From the NCBI RefSeq assembly GCF_003477995.1, contig NZ_QUEM01000005.1:63623-127622 (forward strand): 64,000 nt of DNA. The letters are read 5' to 3'. Every line of letters starts with the position of its first letter. Positions within the stretch are counted from its first letter, which is position 1. Source of the stretch: Bacteroides sp. OF04-15BH. GTDB taxonomy: Bacteria > Bacteroidota > Bacteroidia > Bacteroidales > Bacteroidaceae. Shown in pieces: positions 18,190-27,968 of this stretch. Position numbers and translations under genes: made by a program. Below the pieces are notes generated by a model that saw nothing but the letters and a program-made list of their open reading frames with translations, was not told where the DNA came from and did no database searches.

Positions 18190-18403
18190 GATTTTTTCAT
18201 ATTAAAGTTTATAGTCTGGTTTCTTCTTAAAAACATTCCCATGTTTACGGGTTCTTTTATCCTTTGATTGAAAAAAGGAAGAATGGTTTAATTTCCGCTC
18301 CCCTTTTCTACGCACAAAGAGTCCACAAAGATAAGGAAAGAAGTCCGCCACCGAAAAACAGCCATCATTTTTAAAGATATTTTACCTTTTTGGGAAGAAA
18401 AGG

Positions 18404-18464
18404 GAGAAAAAAGCAATCCTCTTGCCTGTTTCCCTGAAAACAAGGAACACAGGCAAGAGGATTG
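18404..18464 (-). terminator. Terminator of the GH20 gene
   Basis: Perfect 16-bp arms (18414-18429 and 18449-18464); the minus-strand stem is followed by GCTTTTTTCTCC. It lies just beyond the stop at 18483. Confidence 0.85.
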
Positions 18465-18482
18465 TCTGACAAAAAGCGAAAG

Positions 18483-20687
18483 TTATTTTTTGCGGATAAA
18501 CACAAGTCCCTTCGTGTCGTTGCCGTTTACTCCGCAAGCCTCAACCTCAACATAGAAAGGTGTTCCGGCCTCGAAAGCATCCACCTTAAAGGTACCTGTA
18601 ACCGCCTTATCAGTCTGCGATGACTGGTTGATTGAGATTTCAGCCAGTTTCTCATCGCGCTTCCACAGCGACAGATTACCCAGTTTCAGAGCATTCTGTC
18701 CGCCGGTCTGGATAAAGGCAATCTCAAATTCACCGTTTCCGGACACCTTTCCGGTGCACTCGAAGCGCCATTTTGAAGGCGAGGTCTGCACCTGAAGCGG
18801 CTTCCACTCTGTGGTAAACTCACCATACTGCTTATAAGCCGAATAGTCCGGCGCAAAATAAATAGGCAATGAGAAATGGCGGTTGTCCACCACGGTCATG
18901 GCATGAAAATCGGCTTTGTTCTTTACCCGTACCGGACCGTTATACACAGCCGAGTGGATGGTCGGATAACTGCCGTTGGTCGTATAGCAGATCGGAGCAT
19001 CGGCAACCGTCGGAGTCAGCGTGAAACACAGACTGTCGCCCTCCTGAGTCATCGACTGGATTTTCGGTTCGGGCACCCGATAGTTGCAGCCCTTGGCATC
19101 GAGCTTGGCATACTGATATTTCATGCGCTCAAAAAAGTCCTCATACCGGCGCTCACCCTTAGGCAACCAGGCCACCTCGGCCAGTGCCAACATACGCGGG
19201 AAAATCAGATACTCGGCATACTGCTCGGAACGGTTCTCGTTCAGCGGAGTGATTTCCTGAAGCACGGTGCCGTGAATAAACTGGTCGCTCCAGAAGCAAC
19301 CCTGCACACCCATTACCGTAGCTGCCGGACTGTAATCGTTTACCTCTATGCCATAGCACTTCTCCAAAGAGATAGGCGGCATCCAGGTGGCAGCCTTCAC
19401 CTCGCCGGGAGTACGGCTTTCGGGGAAATCAAAATACAAGTGTGTGGCCGGAGTCAGAATGGCTTTATGTCCGGTGCGCGTGGCCTGAATCGTGTCACCC
19501 ACATTGTGCCATATGAGAGCCACCACCTGCTCATTCAGCTTTCCGCGCTGGATGATCTCTTCCCAACCGATCACCGTGCGGTTCTTTTTCTTCATCATAT
19601 CCGCCACCACATTGGTGAGATAGCCCTGAAGCTCCGAAGCCTTGCTCAATCCCTCGCGCTTCATCACCTCCTGACAGCGCGGGCACTGCTCCCAATTGGT
19701 ATAAACGGCCTCATCGCCACCGATATTGATATATTTCGACGGGAAGAGTGCCACCGTTTCATCGAGCACATCCTTCAGGAACTGGTAGGAACTTTCCCTT
19801 CCCACACAAAGCAGGTCGCGACTGATAAAGTGCTGATCGGGCACCTCGTGCTGCTTGCCCGTACAACCCAGCCAGGGATAAGCCACCACGGCCGAAAGCA
19901 TGTGTGCCGGGAACTCAATTTCGGGAATCACCTCCACCTGACGCAAACGGGCGTATTCCAGAATCTCGCGGATGTCGTCCTGCGTGTAAAAACCACCCAG
20001 ACGGCGGCTGTCGGGACCGGCCCAGGCTCCCACCTCGGTCAGACGGGGATATTTCTTGATTTCCAGACGCCATCCGGAATCATCGATCAGGTGGAACTGG
20101 AGTTTGTTGAGTTTATACATGGCCATCATGTCGATGAACTTCTTGACAAACTCCTTATCGTAGAAATAACGGGCCACATCGAGCATCATGCCGCGCCACG
20201 GGCGTTCCGGATGGTCCACAATCTTCACGCCGGGCACGGTCCATGCCACCTGTCCGGCCAGACTGTTGCGATACACCTCTTCGGGAAACAGCTGCAACAG
20301 AGTCTGCAAGCCGTAAAATACTCCGGCTACATCCGCTCCGGCAATCCGTACACTCTTCTTGTCTACCGACAAGGTATATCCTTCAGCATGCGTATTGGCC
20401 ACAGAGTCCAGCGTCAGCACAATATTTCCTTTCCGGGAATCCGGACGCACCTTAATCTCCCATCCTGTGGCCTGACGCAACATCTGCTGCAAGTATTCGG
20501 CCTGCTCTTCCAGACCTTTCTCGCAGGCAATCGTCATGCCTGATTTCAAGGTAAACTGATCTTCTGTCTGTTCCAGATGTAAGGGTTTGGGTACGAGGGA
20601 AAGCGTGTTCTGCGCTTCTACGCCAAGCGAGGCGGCCAGAAGCAGCGACATGCAAGCCAAACGCCTGAAAATGTTTCTTCGATTCAT
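18483..20687 (-). CDS. Beta-N-acetylhexosaminidase, GH20
   Basis: 734 aa, exported (signal peptide 1-25, ending VEA). Residues about 28-155 form the GH20b N-terminal domain; the catalytic (beta/alpha)8 domain follows with HLIDDSGWRLEI (about 199-210), PEIEFPAHMLS (255-265) and the catalytic Asp325-Glu326 pair in INIGGDEAVYTNW. The C-terminal 200 residues include a chitobiase/F5-F8-like module (CYTTNGSYPT). It removes terminal GlcNAc/GalNAc from host or dietary glycans by substrate-assisted catalysis. Not inside a SusC/SusD locus here, so likely a housekeeping exoglycosidase. A near -7 box (TACCTTTA) lies upstream. Confidence 0.95.
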   Translation of the reverse strand: MNRRNIFRRLACMSLLLAASLGVEAQNTLSLVPKPLHLEQTEDQFTLKSGMTIACEKGLEEQAEYLQQMLRQATGWEIKVRPDSRKGNIVLTLDSVANTHAEGYTLSVDKKSVRIAGADVAGVFYGLQTLLQLFPEEVYRNSLAGQVAWTVPGVKIVDHPERPWRGMMLDVARYFYDKEFVKKFIDMMAMYKLNKLQFHLIDDSGWRLEIKKYPRLTEVGAWAGPDSRRLGGFYTQDDIREILEYARLRQVEVIPEIEFPAHMLSAVVAYPWLGCTGKQHEVPDQHFISRDLLCVGRESSYQFLKDVLDETVALFPSKYINIGGDEAVYTNWEQCPRCQEVMKREGLSKASELQGYLTNVVADMMKKKNRTVIGWEEIIQRGKLNEQVVALIWHNVGDTIQATRTGHKAILTPATHLYFDFPESRTPGEVKAATWMPPISLEKCYGIEVNDYSPAATVMGVQGCFWSDQFIHGTVLQEITPLNENRSEQYAEYLIFPRMLALAEVAWLPKGERRYEDFFERMKYQYAKLDAKGCNYRVPEPKIQSMTQEGDSLCFTLTPTVADAPICYTTNGSYPTIHSAVYNGPVRVKNKADFHAMTVVDNRHFSLPIYFAPDYSAYKQYGEFTTEWKPLQVQTSPSKWRFECTGKVSGNGEFEIAFIQTGGQNALKLGNLSLWKRDEKLAEISINQSSQTDKAVTGTFKVDAFEAGTPFYVEVEACGVNGNDTKGLVFIRKK

Positions 20688-21070
20688 GATTTAAAGCAAT
20701 ATATTTAGTAATAAAGGTTTTCGTGAATAAAGGTACAACAAAGCAAAACGCAAGAAGCCATCCTTATGCCTAATTTATCTTAAAAGCTAAAAAAATGTTA
20801 TCCTTTATCGGTCCACCTCACTCCCGAACCTCCATTATCTCCCATCAAAAAAACGAACATTTTCATGGATTCCTCTCTAAAAAGACTTTGAAGCGATAAG
20901 AGGCAGATTATCAACTCGTTTGCGCTCTGCAAATAATCATCACCGGCACCGGAGAAAAACATTGTGATCAAATGAAACAGACATCACGATCTTTCTGAAA
21001 AATCATCCCAATCATTTTAAAACCTCGTCAGCAAGCAGCGATTTTTCTCAGCCCTGCAATCCTGAAAATG
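20688..21070. other. Intergenic region without a gene
   Basis: No open frame of merit on either strand. The right of the GH20 start holds its probable promoter; the rest, up to the DUF4625 terminator at 21071, shows no recognisable element. Confidence 0.4.
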
Positions 21071-21114
21071 AACAAAAGGAGCCTTGTGAACGGTTTCACT
21101 TGGCTCCTTTTGTT
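21071..21114 (-). terminator. Terminator of the TonB/DUF4625 operon
   Basis: Long stem: aacaaaaggagcc (21071-21083) pairs with ggctccttttgtt (21102-21114), with an inner gtgaa/ttcac helix, ten bases past the DUF4625 stop. Confidence 0.8.
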
Positions 21115-21123
21115 TAACGGGGA

Positions 21124-21597
21124 TTAATGGTGCTCATGCTCGGGCGCATCGTGCGACAAGACAATATTTCGCACCACCTGAGTCTGATTTCCGGCAGCAT
21201 CCGTACACCAGACCATCAGATGATAGTCTCCGGGAGTCGCATTGGCCGGAATCACGATGTCGTGATGATGAATCTGTGCATTGCGCATTCCGCTCAAATC
21301 GTATGCGCGGTTAAAATTAAAGTCTTCGGTAGCAGCCTTTGACAAATTATGTCCATGATGATCGAAATTGGGATGAATATTGATTTTATAGGATTTCAAC
21401 ATAACGTCGTCAGACAATTCCATCTCGAAATGCACTCCGTGTTCATCACCGATCAACAGCTGGTCTCCATCCTCCGGTTCAATCAGCCGGACAACCGGTT
21501 TGGTAACGTCGCCTTGTTCCTTTTCATTACATGCCACAAAAAATACAGCTAAAACGGCCATCAGGCCCCACATTGAAATATTGAATTTTGTCTTCAT
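21124..21597 (-). CDS. DUF4625 lipoprotein, His-rich
   Basis: 157 aa lipoprotein (signal peptide with VACN lipobox, lipid on about Cys23). The single DUF4625 beta-sandwich domain spans about 33-150. Histidines are clustered: HPNFDHHGHN, MRNAQIHHHD and the C-terminal HDAPEHEHH, which suggests metal binding. The ATG overlaps the stop of the TonB receptor (ATGA at 21594-21597), so the two are translationally coupled. Probably a surface or periplasmic partner of the receptor, capturing or storing the metal it imports. This role is inferred from residues and context. Confidence 0.8.
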   Translation of the reverse strand: MKTKFNISMWGLMAVLAVFFVACNEKEQGDVTKPVVRLIEPEDGDQLLIGDEHGVHFEMELSDDVMLKSYKINIHPNFDHHGHNLSKAATEDFNFNRAYDLSGMRNAQIHHHDIVIPANATPGDYHLMVWCTDAAGNQTQVVRNIVLSHDAPEHEHH

Positions 21598-23741
21598 TTT
21601 AATAATTGTTTAAAAGGTATTTGAATCGTCAATAGAAAATTTCTTCCGGGTTCCGGAATCTCTATCTTTCTATAATAACTTAAATGGTTGAAATATTTTC
21701 TGTCCAAAAGATTACCGACAACCATTTGGACACGGAACTTCGGAAATACTGCCGAAGCACCGACATTCAGTATAGTTGCTCCAGGGGTGGACTCTTCATT
21801 CCGGTCCACATGCTTCTGGGTGAAAATTGAATGACTCTCTGCATACAGACACAACGGCCTGTGCTCCCAGGTCAAAGTCTGCCGGACAGATGCAGGAGCC
21901 GTAAAACTCAAGGCGATACGCTCTTCCAGATTAATATTGCGCACACAGTCACCCGTCAATCGATAACTCAATCCCGGCAAAAAATGCCAGACAAATGACA
22001 GTTCGCCTCCCCAAAAGAGCGCCCGAGCTCCCTGATAACGATAAATCTGACCGGCATGAGGCAACACCGACCATTCTCCAGTCGGATGTAAGTAAATAAA
22101 ATTCGGATAAAAACTCGAAAAAGGAGTCAGTTCCAAACTCCCCCGTCCGAACTGCCAAGTATATGACAGGTCAAACTGCCAGCCACATTCCAAAGTCAGA
22201 TGCGGATCGCCCTGCTCGTGCAGGAACGTGCCATGATGCACTCCGTTTGATGCCAGTTCATTGGCTCCGGGAAGACGGAAACTGCGTCCCATATTTACTT
22301 TGAGCAGATGCTGCCCTGCCGGCTGCCACACCATTCCCAGTGCCCAGGAACGGTCTCCGAACACACGGTTCACGGGATAGCTGCGCCAGCGATACTCTTG
22401 AATCAAAGCCTCATCATATCCCTGTTTTCTGAGATAACCTTCCAGAAAGGGATCAGAAAAAGCAGAAGCATGCAACCGTGCCCGGTCATAACGGATTCCT
22501 CCGGTAATGCTCATCCTGCTGTTTACCCGAAAAGTTGAGGTGAGAAAGACTCCCATCGTTCCTCGCCGATACTCGGGCAACAAAAAAGAATAGCCTCCGA
22601 TGCGGTTCTGCTGCATCTGGAAAGACATGCCTGCCACATATTCCCAGCGAGCAGACGGCATCGCACGAAAATCTACAGTTCCGCTATAGGTATCCAACAG
22701 GAAATCCAGTTCCTTGTCGGAATCCTTATCGGGAGGCATCTGTCCGTCATAATGAGTATGAAAAGCGCTCCACTCATTCCGCCGATTTCTCTGATACCCC
22801 CAACGGGCTGTCAGAGCACCTCCTTCCCAGACACAGGTTTGATGCAGACTCACTTTCAGATGATTGACCCGACTGAACGGTAGACCGATATTCCGGCTGT
22901 CACCGTCATCCTGCACCCGGCTGATGTCCGGCACTCCATGAGCTCCCGGAAAGAAACCGGCCTTCTGGTAAGAATCCGACAGAAGCAGGCACATCCGGTA
23001 ACGACTGTTCCGATACATAGTCTGTAGCGAAGCGTGTCGCTCCATTCCCGCCGTATTCTTCAACTTCTGGCCATAAACCGGAATGCATTGGGTCAAATAG
23101 ACAATCGTATCTGCCGGAATCCGGTAGTCACCATAGCGCTGTTCGGAATAACGTCCTTTCAAGTACCAGTTGTCCTTACAAAAGGACAGCATCAGCGAAC
23201 CGCCAAGAGAACGGTTCACAGACTTTCCCAGCACAACCGCCTCGCCTGCCATCTGATTGCCAACGGGAAACGATGACGGAGTTATTTCGATAACCCCGCC
23301 CAAGGCATCACTGCCGTAAAGCAAGGATGCCGGCCCTTTCAGTACCGTGACTTCCTCTACGTTAAAGGCGTCGATCTCCAGTCCATGATCCGAGCCCCAC
23401 TGTTGCCCTTCTTGCTTCATTCCATTCTCAGCTACCGCAATCCGGTTGAAACCCAACCCACGTATCATCGGTTTGGAAAAACCGGATCCGATATCCATAG
23501 AACGCACTCCGGGAAGCAGTTCCAGCGTATGCATCAGATTCCCGCTCTGGTGCTGTTTCATAAACTCTCCGGACAGCACCTCTGTGGTGAAAGCGGTCTT
23601 GCGTTTTTTCAATTCCTGATAGGAAGCATTGACTCTCGTTTCGTCCAATTTTATCGTTTTCAGGGAATTCTGCGCATGCAAACCGGAAAATCCCCAGATA
23701 AAGCACCCCCACAGCGTAACAAAAACAGATATGATACGCAT
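21594..23741 (-). CDS. TonB-dependent outer-membrane receptor, probable metal uptake
   Basis: 715 aa from the ATG at 23741 (signal peptide MRIISVFVTLWGCFIWGFSGLHA); an alternative ATG at 23783 overlaps the upstream stop by ATGA and would add 14 residues. The plug domain (about 40-150) has VLKGPASLLYGSDALGGVIEI; the barrel follows and ends with an aromatic-rich strand. There is no carboxypeptidase-like N-terminal domain, as in classical siderophore/metal receptors rather than SusC. The plug segment MKQEGQQWGSDHGLEID recalls ZnuD-type receptors. Neighbours are a CPVC/His small protein and the His-rich DUF4625 lipoprotein, which together point to zinc or copper rather than a carbohydrate. Confidence 0.85.
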   Translation of the reverse strand: MRIISVFVTLWGCFIWGFSGLHAQNSLKTIKLDETRVNASYQELKKRKTAFTTEVLSGEFMKQHQSGNLMHTLELLPGVRSMDIGSGFSKPMIRGLGFNRIAVAENGMKQEGQQWGSDHGLEIDAFNVEEVTVLKGPASLLYGSDALGGVIEITPSSFPVGNQMAGEAVVLGKSVNRSLGGSLMLSFCKDNWYLKGRYSEQRYGDYRIPADTIVYLTQCIPVYGQKLKNTAGMERHASLQTMYRNSRYRMCLLLSDSYQKAGFFPGAHGVPDISRVQDDGDSRNIGLPFSRVNHLKVSLHQTCVWEGGALTARWGYQRNRRNEWSAFHTHYDGQMPPDKDSDKELDFLLDTYSGTVDFRAMPSARWEYVAGMSFQMQQNRIGGYSFLLPEYRRGTMGVFLTSTFRVNSRMSITGGIRYDRARLHASAFSDPFLEGYLRKQGYDEALIQEYRWRSYPVNRVFGDRSWALGMVWQPAGQHLLKVNMGRSFRLPGANELASNGVHHGTFLHEQGDPHLTLECGWQFDLSYTWQFGRGSLELTPFSSFYPNFIYLHPTGEWSVLPHAGQIYRYQGARALFWGGELSFVWHFLPGLSYRLTGDCVRNINLEERIALSFTAPASVRQTLTWEHRPLCLYAESHSIFTQKHVDRNEESTPGATILNVGASAVFPKFRVQMVVGNLLDRKYFNHLSYYRKIEIPEPGRNFLLTIQIPFKQLLK

Positions 23742-23779
23742 AAAAAGTTCTTTGGATAAAACATGGAATCTACAAAAAA

Positions 23780-24097
23780 TCAAAGACAGGGAGGAGCACG
23801 TAAATAATACAAGTAAACCACAACTGCGGGCGGCTTACTTTCAGAAAAAAGAACCGGAAGAACACTGGGCTGAAGTTCTACTTGCACCGGACATGAATCT
23901 GCCGGTTCAAAAACGGATAATATGAAATGACACACCGGACAGGGATTCTGATAAGCAGAAACTTCACATTCCGATGATGGGGTAATAGACGAACGGGATG
24001 GCTCATGGTAATGCAAAGCCTTTACCACAAGGAAATGCAGAAGCAGACATAACAAAGCCCCTGCCAACACTCTCTTTTGGGGAGATACTTTTCTCAT
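23780..24097 (-). CDS. Small membrane-anchored Cys/His protein, first gene of the TonB operon
   Basis: 105 aa from ATG 24097 (a TTG at 24103 is in frame but less likely). Residues about 8-28 form one hydrophobic helix or signal anchor (VLAGALLCLLLHFLVVKA), followed by ALHYHEPS and a CPVCHF motif around residue 52, resembling DUF2946-like proteins. HYHE and CPVC suggest metal or redox chemistry in the periplasm. It lies 38 bp upstream of the receptor start and is probably co-transcribed. A decayed second copy lies just upstream at about 24230-24450. Confidence 0.6.
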   Translation of the reverse strand: MRKVSPQKRVLAGALLCLLLHFLVVKALHYHEPSRSSITPSSECEVSAYQNPCPVCHFILSVFEPADSCPVQVELQPSVLPVLFSESKPPAVVVYLYYLRAPPCL

Positions 24098-24229
24098 TCG
24101 CAAACTTTATCGGCTACAAATAAACAGAAAAAAACAGCACAAACAAGAAAAGGCGAACAAAAGAACCTCAAAAGAAAATCAAAAAAACTTATTTGCAAAA
24201 CAAAGAATCCATGCAGCCACAGACGTTCG

Positions 24230-24450
24230 TTCCGGATACGCACCGATACCGAAAAAGGAAACCGGCAGACGGTGAGAACAAGGCTTTCACCCCTCATTGC
24301 ACAGCCGTATGCCGGTCAGATAATTGATAACATGAAATGACGCACCGGACCGGGCTCCTGGCAAACAAAATACCACATTCCGGTGATTCAGTAGCAACCG
24401 AATAAGAAAATTCATGGTATTGTTTTTCAGGGACGTTTTCTCATTCGTCA
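24230..24450 (-). pseudogene. Decayed partial duplicate of the Cys/His gene at 23780-24097
   Basis: The block at about 24325-24415 aligns without gaps over most of its length with 23915-24010 (shared tgaaatgac-caccgga and cacattccg blocks). In the matching minus frame it reads HEFSYSVATESPECGIL, against HEPSRSSITPSSECEVS in the intact gene, then stops at TGA. The start ATGAGAAAA is present, but the hydrophobic segment is deleted and the CPVC motif is scrambled to SPVRC. Even the upstream region resembles that of the intact gene (cattcg...tacaaataaa). The ORF predicted here in another frame is not real. Confidence 0.6.
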
Positions 24451-24542
24451 TGCGTTCGTGGTACAAATAAAAACAAAAAAACAGGCACCGGCAAAAAACG
24501 GCGTGCAAAGTAACCGGAAGGAAAAATTTAAAAACGGATTTG

Positions 24543-25655
24543 TCAAACCACCTCTTCGGATTCCTGCAAATCTCCCTGTCTGCGCAGGGTTTCCAGATAT
24601 CCGGAAGGAGACATTCCGTATTTATCCGAAAAATTGCGGTAGAAAGTGGCGCGTGACCTGAATCCCGACAAATAAATCAATTCCTTGATATTCTTTTCGG
24701 GATATTGCAGGGCGGCACGCCGGAAGGCTTCCAACCGCAAATCATTGATATATTCATGGAAACTGCTGTAACCGGCAGACTTCACCGCTTCTGAAATCTG
24801 CTGCTCATCCTGATGCAGTGCCTCGGACAGCTGCTGCAGCGTGTAGCCGGTTCTACCGGGACACACTCCCTGAAAATAGTTTTCGATCTCCCGGAAGAGA
24901 GGCAGCGGATCCCCCGCCATAGAAGCCGGACGGGCTGTCTCCGCAGCGGCATCATATACCGAAAAGGGATTCTCGCGCAACAGATATTGCCAGGAAAAGA
25001 ACAGAGTGAAGACAATGGCCGTTGCCCCGAAAAGATTGAAGACAAAATAGCTGATGTCCCACGTGAAAAGAACGTAGATGCACAGAAACAGGAACATGAA
25101 TCCCATGAAAACGTACATCATGCTGTTCACCCGCCGGTAGCCTTTACGGCTCAGCAGCGGATAGAGGAAGAAAGCCAGCGGAGTGACTATCGAAAGCAGA
25201 AAAAGAATGCAGCGGAACCACACATCGGGATGGTCCATGTGGACCACCACCTCCGAAAAATCATACAGCGGGGTCAGTTCTCCATACCAGGCCAGATAGC
25301 CCGCACCGATGGCGGTAATCAGAAAGGAAGGAGCCAGATAGAGCAAGGTGCGTTTCCAAGTCAGATAGCCCGGAAAGAGCGAAGCCAGCGGAAACAAGGC
25401 CACGATGCTGGCCAACGGATATCACTTGAGCATCTTTTCCATATCGAGCAAATCCGTAAAGCGATAATCCGGTTCCTCGGCCACAATCAGCAGCCAGCCA
25501 ATATTCTCCCAGGCAAAAACCCCTCCAATAGCCAGGGCAATACTGCCCCACCAGAATTTCGGACCGTTGTCGCGAGCCCGCAGCATCAGTATGCCTCCCA
25601 ACAGACAGGCAAGCAAGTCCAGTGTGAGTTCCACAGTCAGATAAAGCACCCCCAT
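24543..25655 (-). pseudogene. Membrane-anchored AraC family regulator interrupted by an in-frame TGA
   Basis: The frame from ATG 25655 encodes 77 residues with two hydrophobic helices (ELTLDLLACLLGGILML, FWWGSIALAIGGVFAW) and ends MEKMLK-TGA at 25424-25422. The same frame continues without shift as YPLASIVALFPLASLF and gives about 290 more residues: five or so further membrane helices, a linker, and an AraC-type DNA-binding domain (YTLQQLSEALHQDEQQISEAV; YPEKNIKELIYLSGF; MSPSGYLETLRRQGD). The stop most likely replaced a Trp codon (TGG to TGA), splitting one regulator of roughly 370 residues. A TTG at 25415 could restart translation but would lack the first helices. It may once have controlled the adjacent TonB operon. 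Confidence 0.75.
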
Positions 25656-25686
25656 ATTTCAATTCCCAGTCAGTATAAGTCTTCGT

Positions 25687-26829
25687 TTAGTTTTTCTTGC
25701 CGCAGCACTGTTTGTATTTCTTGCCGCTTCCGCACGGACAAGGATCGTTGCGCCCCACTTTGGGTTGAGCCACATAAGGCTGTCTTGCCGCCTCTTCCTG
25801 TCGGGCAATCTCCTCGGAGGAATTTCCCAGCAGAATCCATTTCGGCGTTTCGTTCAGAAAGGCGATCAGGCATTCCATAGCGGCTTTCATATCCGCCGCA
25901 TTCTTCAGGCGTGCATTGACCACCGTGGCCAGCAATGAGGAGAGGTTGCATTCATACTGATTCGAGAACCACAGATAGAGCAGCGCGGTGTGCATCTGTT
26001 CGGGGGTATAGTTCATCTTCTCCACCATCCAGTGCTTCAGTTCGGGAGTGATCCATCTTGAGAAATCCATCTGAGGCATCGTTCCGGCCGCGGCAATCTC
26101 TTCCTGCGAATAGGCCGCGGTTTCCATGGTCTGGATATTCTGACTGACATGGAACAGAATCTCTTCGGCATCGTCCAGATAAAGAGAACGCAACCAGATA
26201 TCCTTCTGTTGATCCGGCTGAGGAAAGATACAGATCAGATTGCGCAATCCCAAAGACTCTTCAAACAGATCCAAAATCTCGTCCATGGTAAGTTTCCGGT
26301 CCATCAGTTCACAGACCGTCTCCAAAGTATCCTTCATCAGCAACAGTCCGTAAAGATTAAGCAGTCCGTAGGCATAGCGCTCCATTTCGTATTTCTGCAC
26401 CTGCGCCGGGTCCTGCAACAGAGCCTCCCAGTCAATTCCCTGGAGCGCCTGCTTGAGTTCCTGACTGATCACAAAACGGAGTTTGAATTCATCCTTTGCA
26501 GAAAACTCCGAAGCTACCAGACAAAGATCCTCCAGACAGGTAGAACTGAAAAAGTTATAGACCTCTGTCGCACAGCTCTCATCCGAAGCGGCCAGAGCAC
26601 GAAGCAGATTCACCTCATGAAGCGGCAGACGGCGCAACCATACGTGCACATCGTCCATAAAGAAATGATAAAGGCAATCCACGATTTCATCTTTGCGCCA
26701 ACGGGAGTTCAAAGGCTGGTTTATCCACTGCGCCAGCCCTTTCAGTTCTTGAACCGTCTGCTTTCCCAAAGTGGTACGCAAGGAGGCAGAAATAAAAGAG
26801 GTGAGTTCTGAGGTTTCTTTCTGTTTCAT
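25687..26829 (-). CDS. SEC-C zinc-finger protein
   Basis: 380 aa, cytoplasmic, largely helical. The C-terminal 22 residues are a SEC-C motif, [20 protein letters not shown], a zinc knuckle (CxCx8CC) like the tail of SecA that contacts ribosomes or SecB. The preceding part carries no recognised domain; it resembles other Bacteroides proteins of about 380 residues annotated only as SEC-C. It starts at ATG 26829 and ends 31 bp before the broken AraC gene, so read-through transcription into that gene is likely. Confidence 0.8.
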   Translation of the reverse strand: MKQKETSELTSFISASLRTTLGKQTVQELKGLAQWINQPLNSRWRKDEIVDCLYHFFMDDVHVWLRRLPLHEVNLLRALAASDESCATEVYNFFSSTCLEDLCLVASEFSAKDEFKLRFVISQELKQALQGIDWEALLQDPAQVQKYEMERYAYGLLNLYGLLLMKDTLETVCELMDRKLTMDEILDLFEESLGLRNLICIFPQPDQQKDIWLRSLYLDDAEEILFHVSQNIQTMETAAYSQEEIAAAGTMPQMDFSRWITPELKHWMVEKMNYTPEQMHTALLYLWFSNQYECNLSSLLATVVNARLKNAADMKAAMECLIAFLNETPKWILLGNSSEEIARQEEAARQPYVAQPKVGRNDPCPCGSGKKYKQCCGKKN

Positions 26830-26882
26830 GTTTTTTTAGTTCTTCTTTAATCAGTAAACCGAATTTGAGATTGTTCACACAC

Positions 26883-26934
26883 GGAAAGGCTTCGGAAAAT
26901 AAAGAAAAACATTTCTTTTCTTCCGAAGCCTTCC
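26883..26934 (-). terminator. Hairpin after the DUF4249 gene
   Basis: Arms ggaaaggcttcggaa (26883-26897) and ttccgaagccttcc (26921-26934) with an inner aaagaaa/ttcttt helix. No good T run on the minus strand, so possibly not a classical terminator. Confidence 0.5.
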
Positions 26935-27006
26935 GGCAAACGCAAAAATAAATATTTTCCGGAACATTTAAATCAAACTGCCGGATTTAAATTTCCTAAC
27001 TGCGCG

Positions 27007-27966
27007 TTATAATCTTACCCAAGGGGTATATTCCACCTGATAGGCGCCGACGACTCCGATCCCGCCGTCCACATTGCTATAGTCCGGACGGACGGGCGAG
27101 AATCCCATATCTCCCAGTTCGTTGTTGATTTGTGCGTTCCGGCTTTCGAGATAGCGGAAGTAAGGCTCGGAAAGCGAATAGAAGACCATGCGATAATATA
27201 CATGCGAATAGGTTCCGTTGGGCCTGTCCCAGCTCCGTTCGGGATTGGTATATATTTTCAAAGTATAGGGCTTGCCCCGCAAACGCTCATTGTCCCAGAT
27301 ATAAAAACCGTTCTCATATTGCCGGTACTCTGTCAGCACCCCTTCCAGTCCATTACTTTCGCTCAACAGAGGTTCTTTGTCTATCTGGCAAAGCTCTGTC
27401 TGGAGGTATTGATAATGTACGGTGTCTTCCTCATAAATCCAGGCATCCTGCACCATTTTCTCCACACGCAGACCATAAAAACGCTTTCCGCCTTTATCCG
27501 TAAAGCGCAACCGGAACTCCACCATCTGACTGTTCTTCTGATTAGTCATCGCGATGTTCCAATCGTCTATCGGTATCTGTTCGGGCACCACGGTTTCTCC
27601 TTTTACATGATCTCCTTCGGGCAAACGGCAGTCTATCTGTACCTTCTGGCCGGCCTGCATGCGCTTCACATAATAATAACATCCCTTGGGCACAGCGGGC
27701 GTAGCCTGACCGTTCCACTGTACCGGACAGAATTCTCCATCCACCCACACGGAGATTTCCGCACCGGAAACAGAGGGTTTCAGTGAATCCGGACGCGTCA
27801 CAGGAACACTCCGGGAGCACTGTATGACAATGGTATCCCGGTTTCCCGGAAAGACATAAAGCACCGGTCTGCCGGATTCAGCCGACGGTTGCAAATCGAA
27901 CTCATAGGTACATGCCGCAAACAGCAACGGCATCAATATGGATAATATAATACGAACTGATTTCAT
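27007..27966 (-). CDS. DUF4249 outer-membrane lipoprotein
   Basis: 319 aa from ATG 27966 (MKSVRIILSILMPLLFAAC, lipidated Cys19). The beta-rich remainder (VLYVFPGNRDTIVIQCSRSVPV...ISVWVDGEF...YYYVKRMQAGQKVQIDC) matches DUF4249, lipoproteins that almost always sit after FecI/FecR-regulated TonB receptors. Only 2 bp separate it from the receptor stop at 27969, so it is the last gene of that operon. Probably a surface partner of the receptor; ligand unknown. The upstream extension to 28086 in this frame overlaps the receptor gene and was discarded. Confidence 0.88.
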   Translation of the reverse strand: MKSVRIILSILMPLLFAACTYEFDLQPSAESGRPVLYVFPGNRDTIVIQCSRSVPVTRPDSLKPSVSGAEISVWVDGEFCPVQWNGQATPAVPKGCYYYVKRMQAGQKVQIDCRLPEGDHVKGETVVPEQIPIDDWNIAMTNQKNSQMVEFRLRFTDKGGKRFYGLRVEKMVQDAWIYEEDTVHYQYLQTELCQIDKEPLLSESNGLEGVLTEYRQYENGFYIWDNERLRGKPYTLKIYTNPERSWDRPNGTYSHVYYRMVFYSLSEPYFRYLESRNAQINNELGDMGFSPVRPDYSNVDGGIGVVGAYQVEYTPWVRL

Positions 27967-27968
27967 AA

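Noticed and set aside
18876..20543. 555-codon plus-strand open frame inside the GH20 gene
   Set aside because: Antisense shadow of the hexosaminidase; no family resemblance.
24287..24508. 73-codon minus-strand ORF
   Set aside because: Wrong frame of the decayed Cys/His gene copy.
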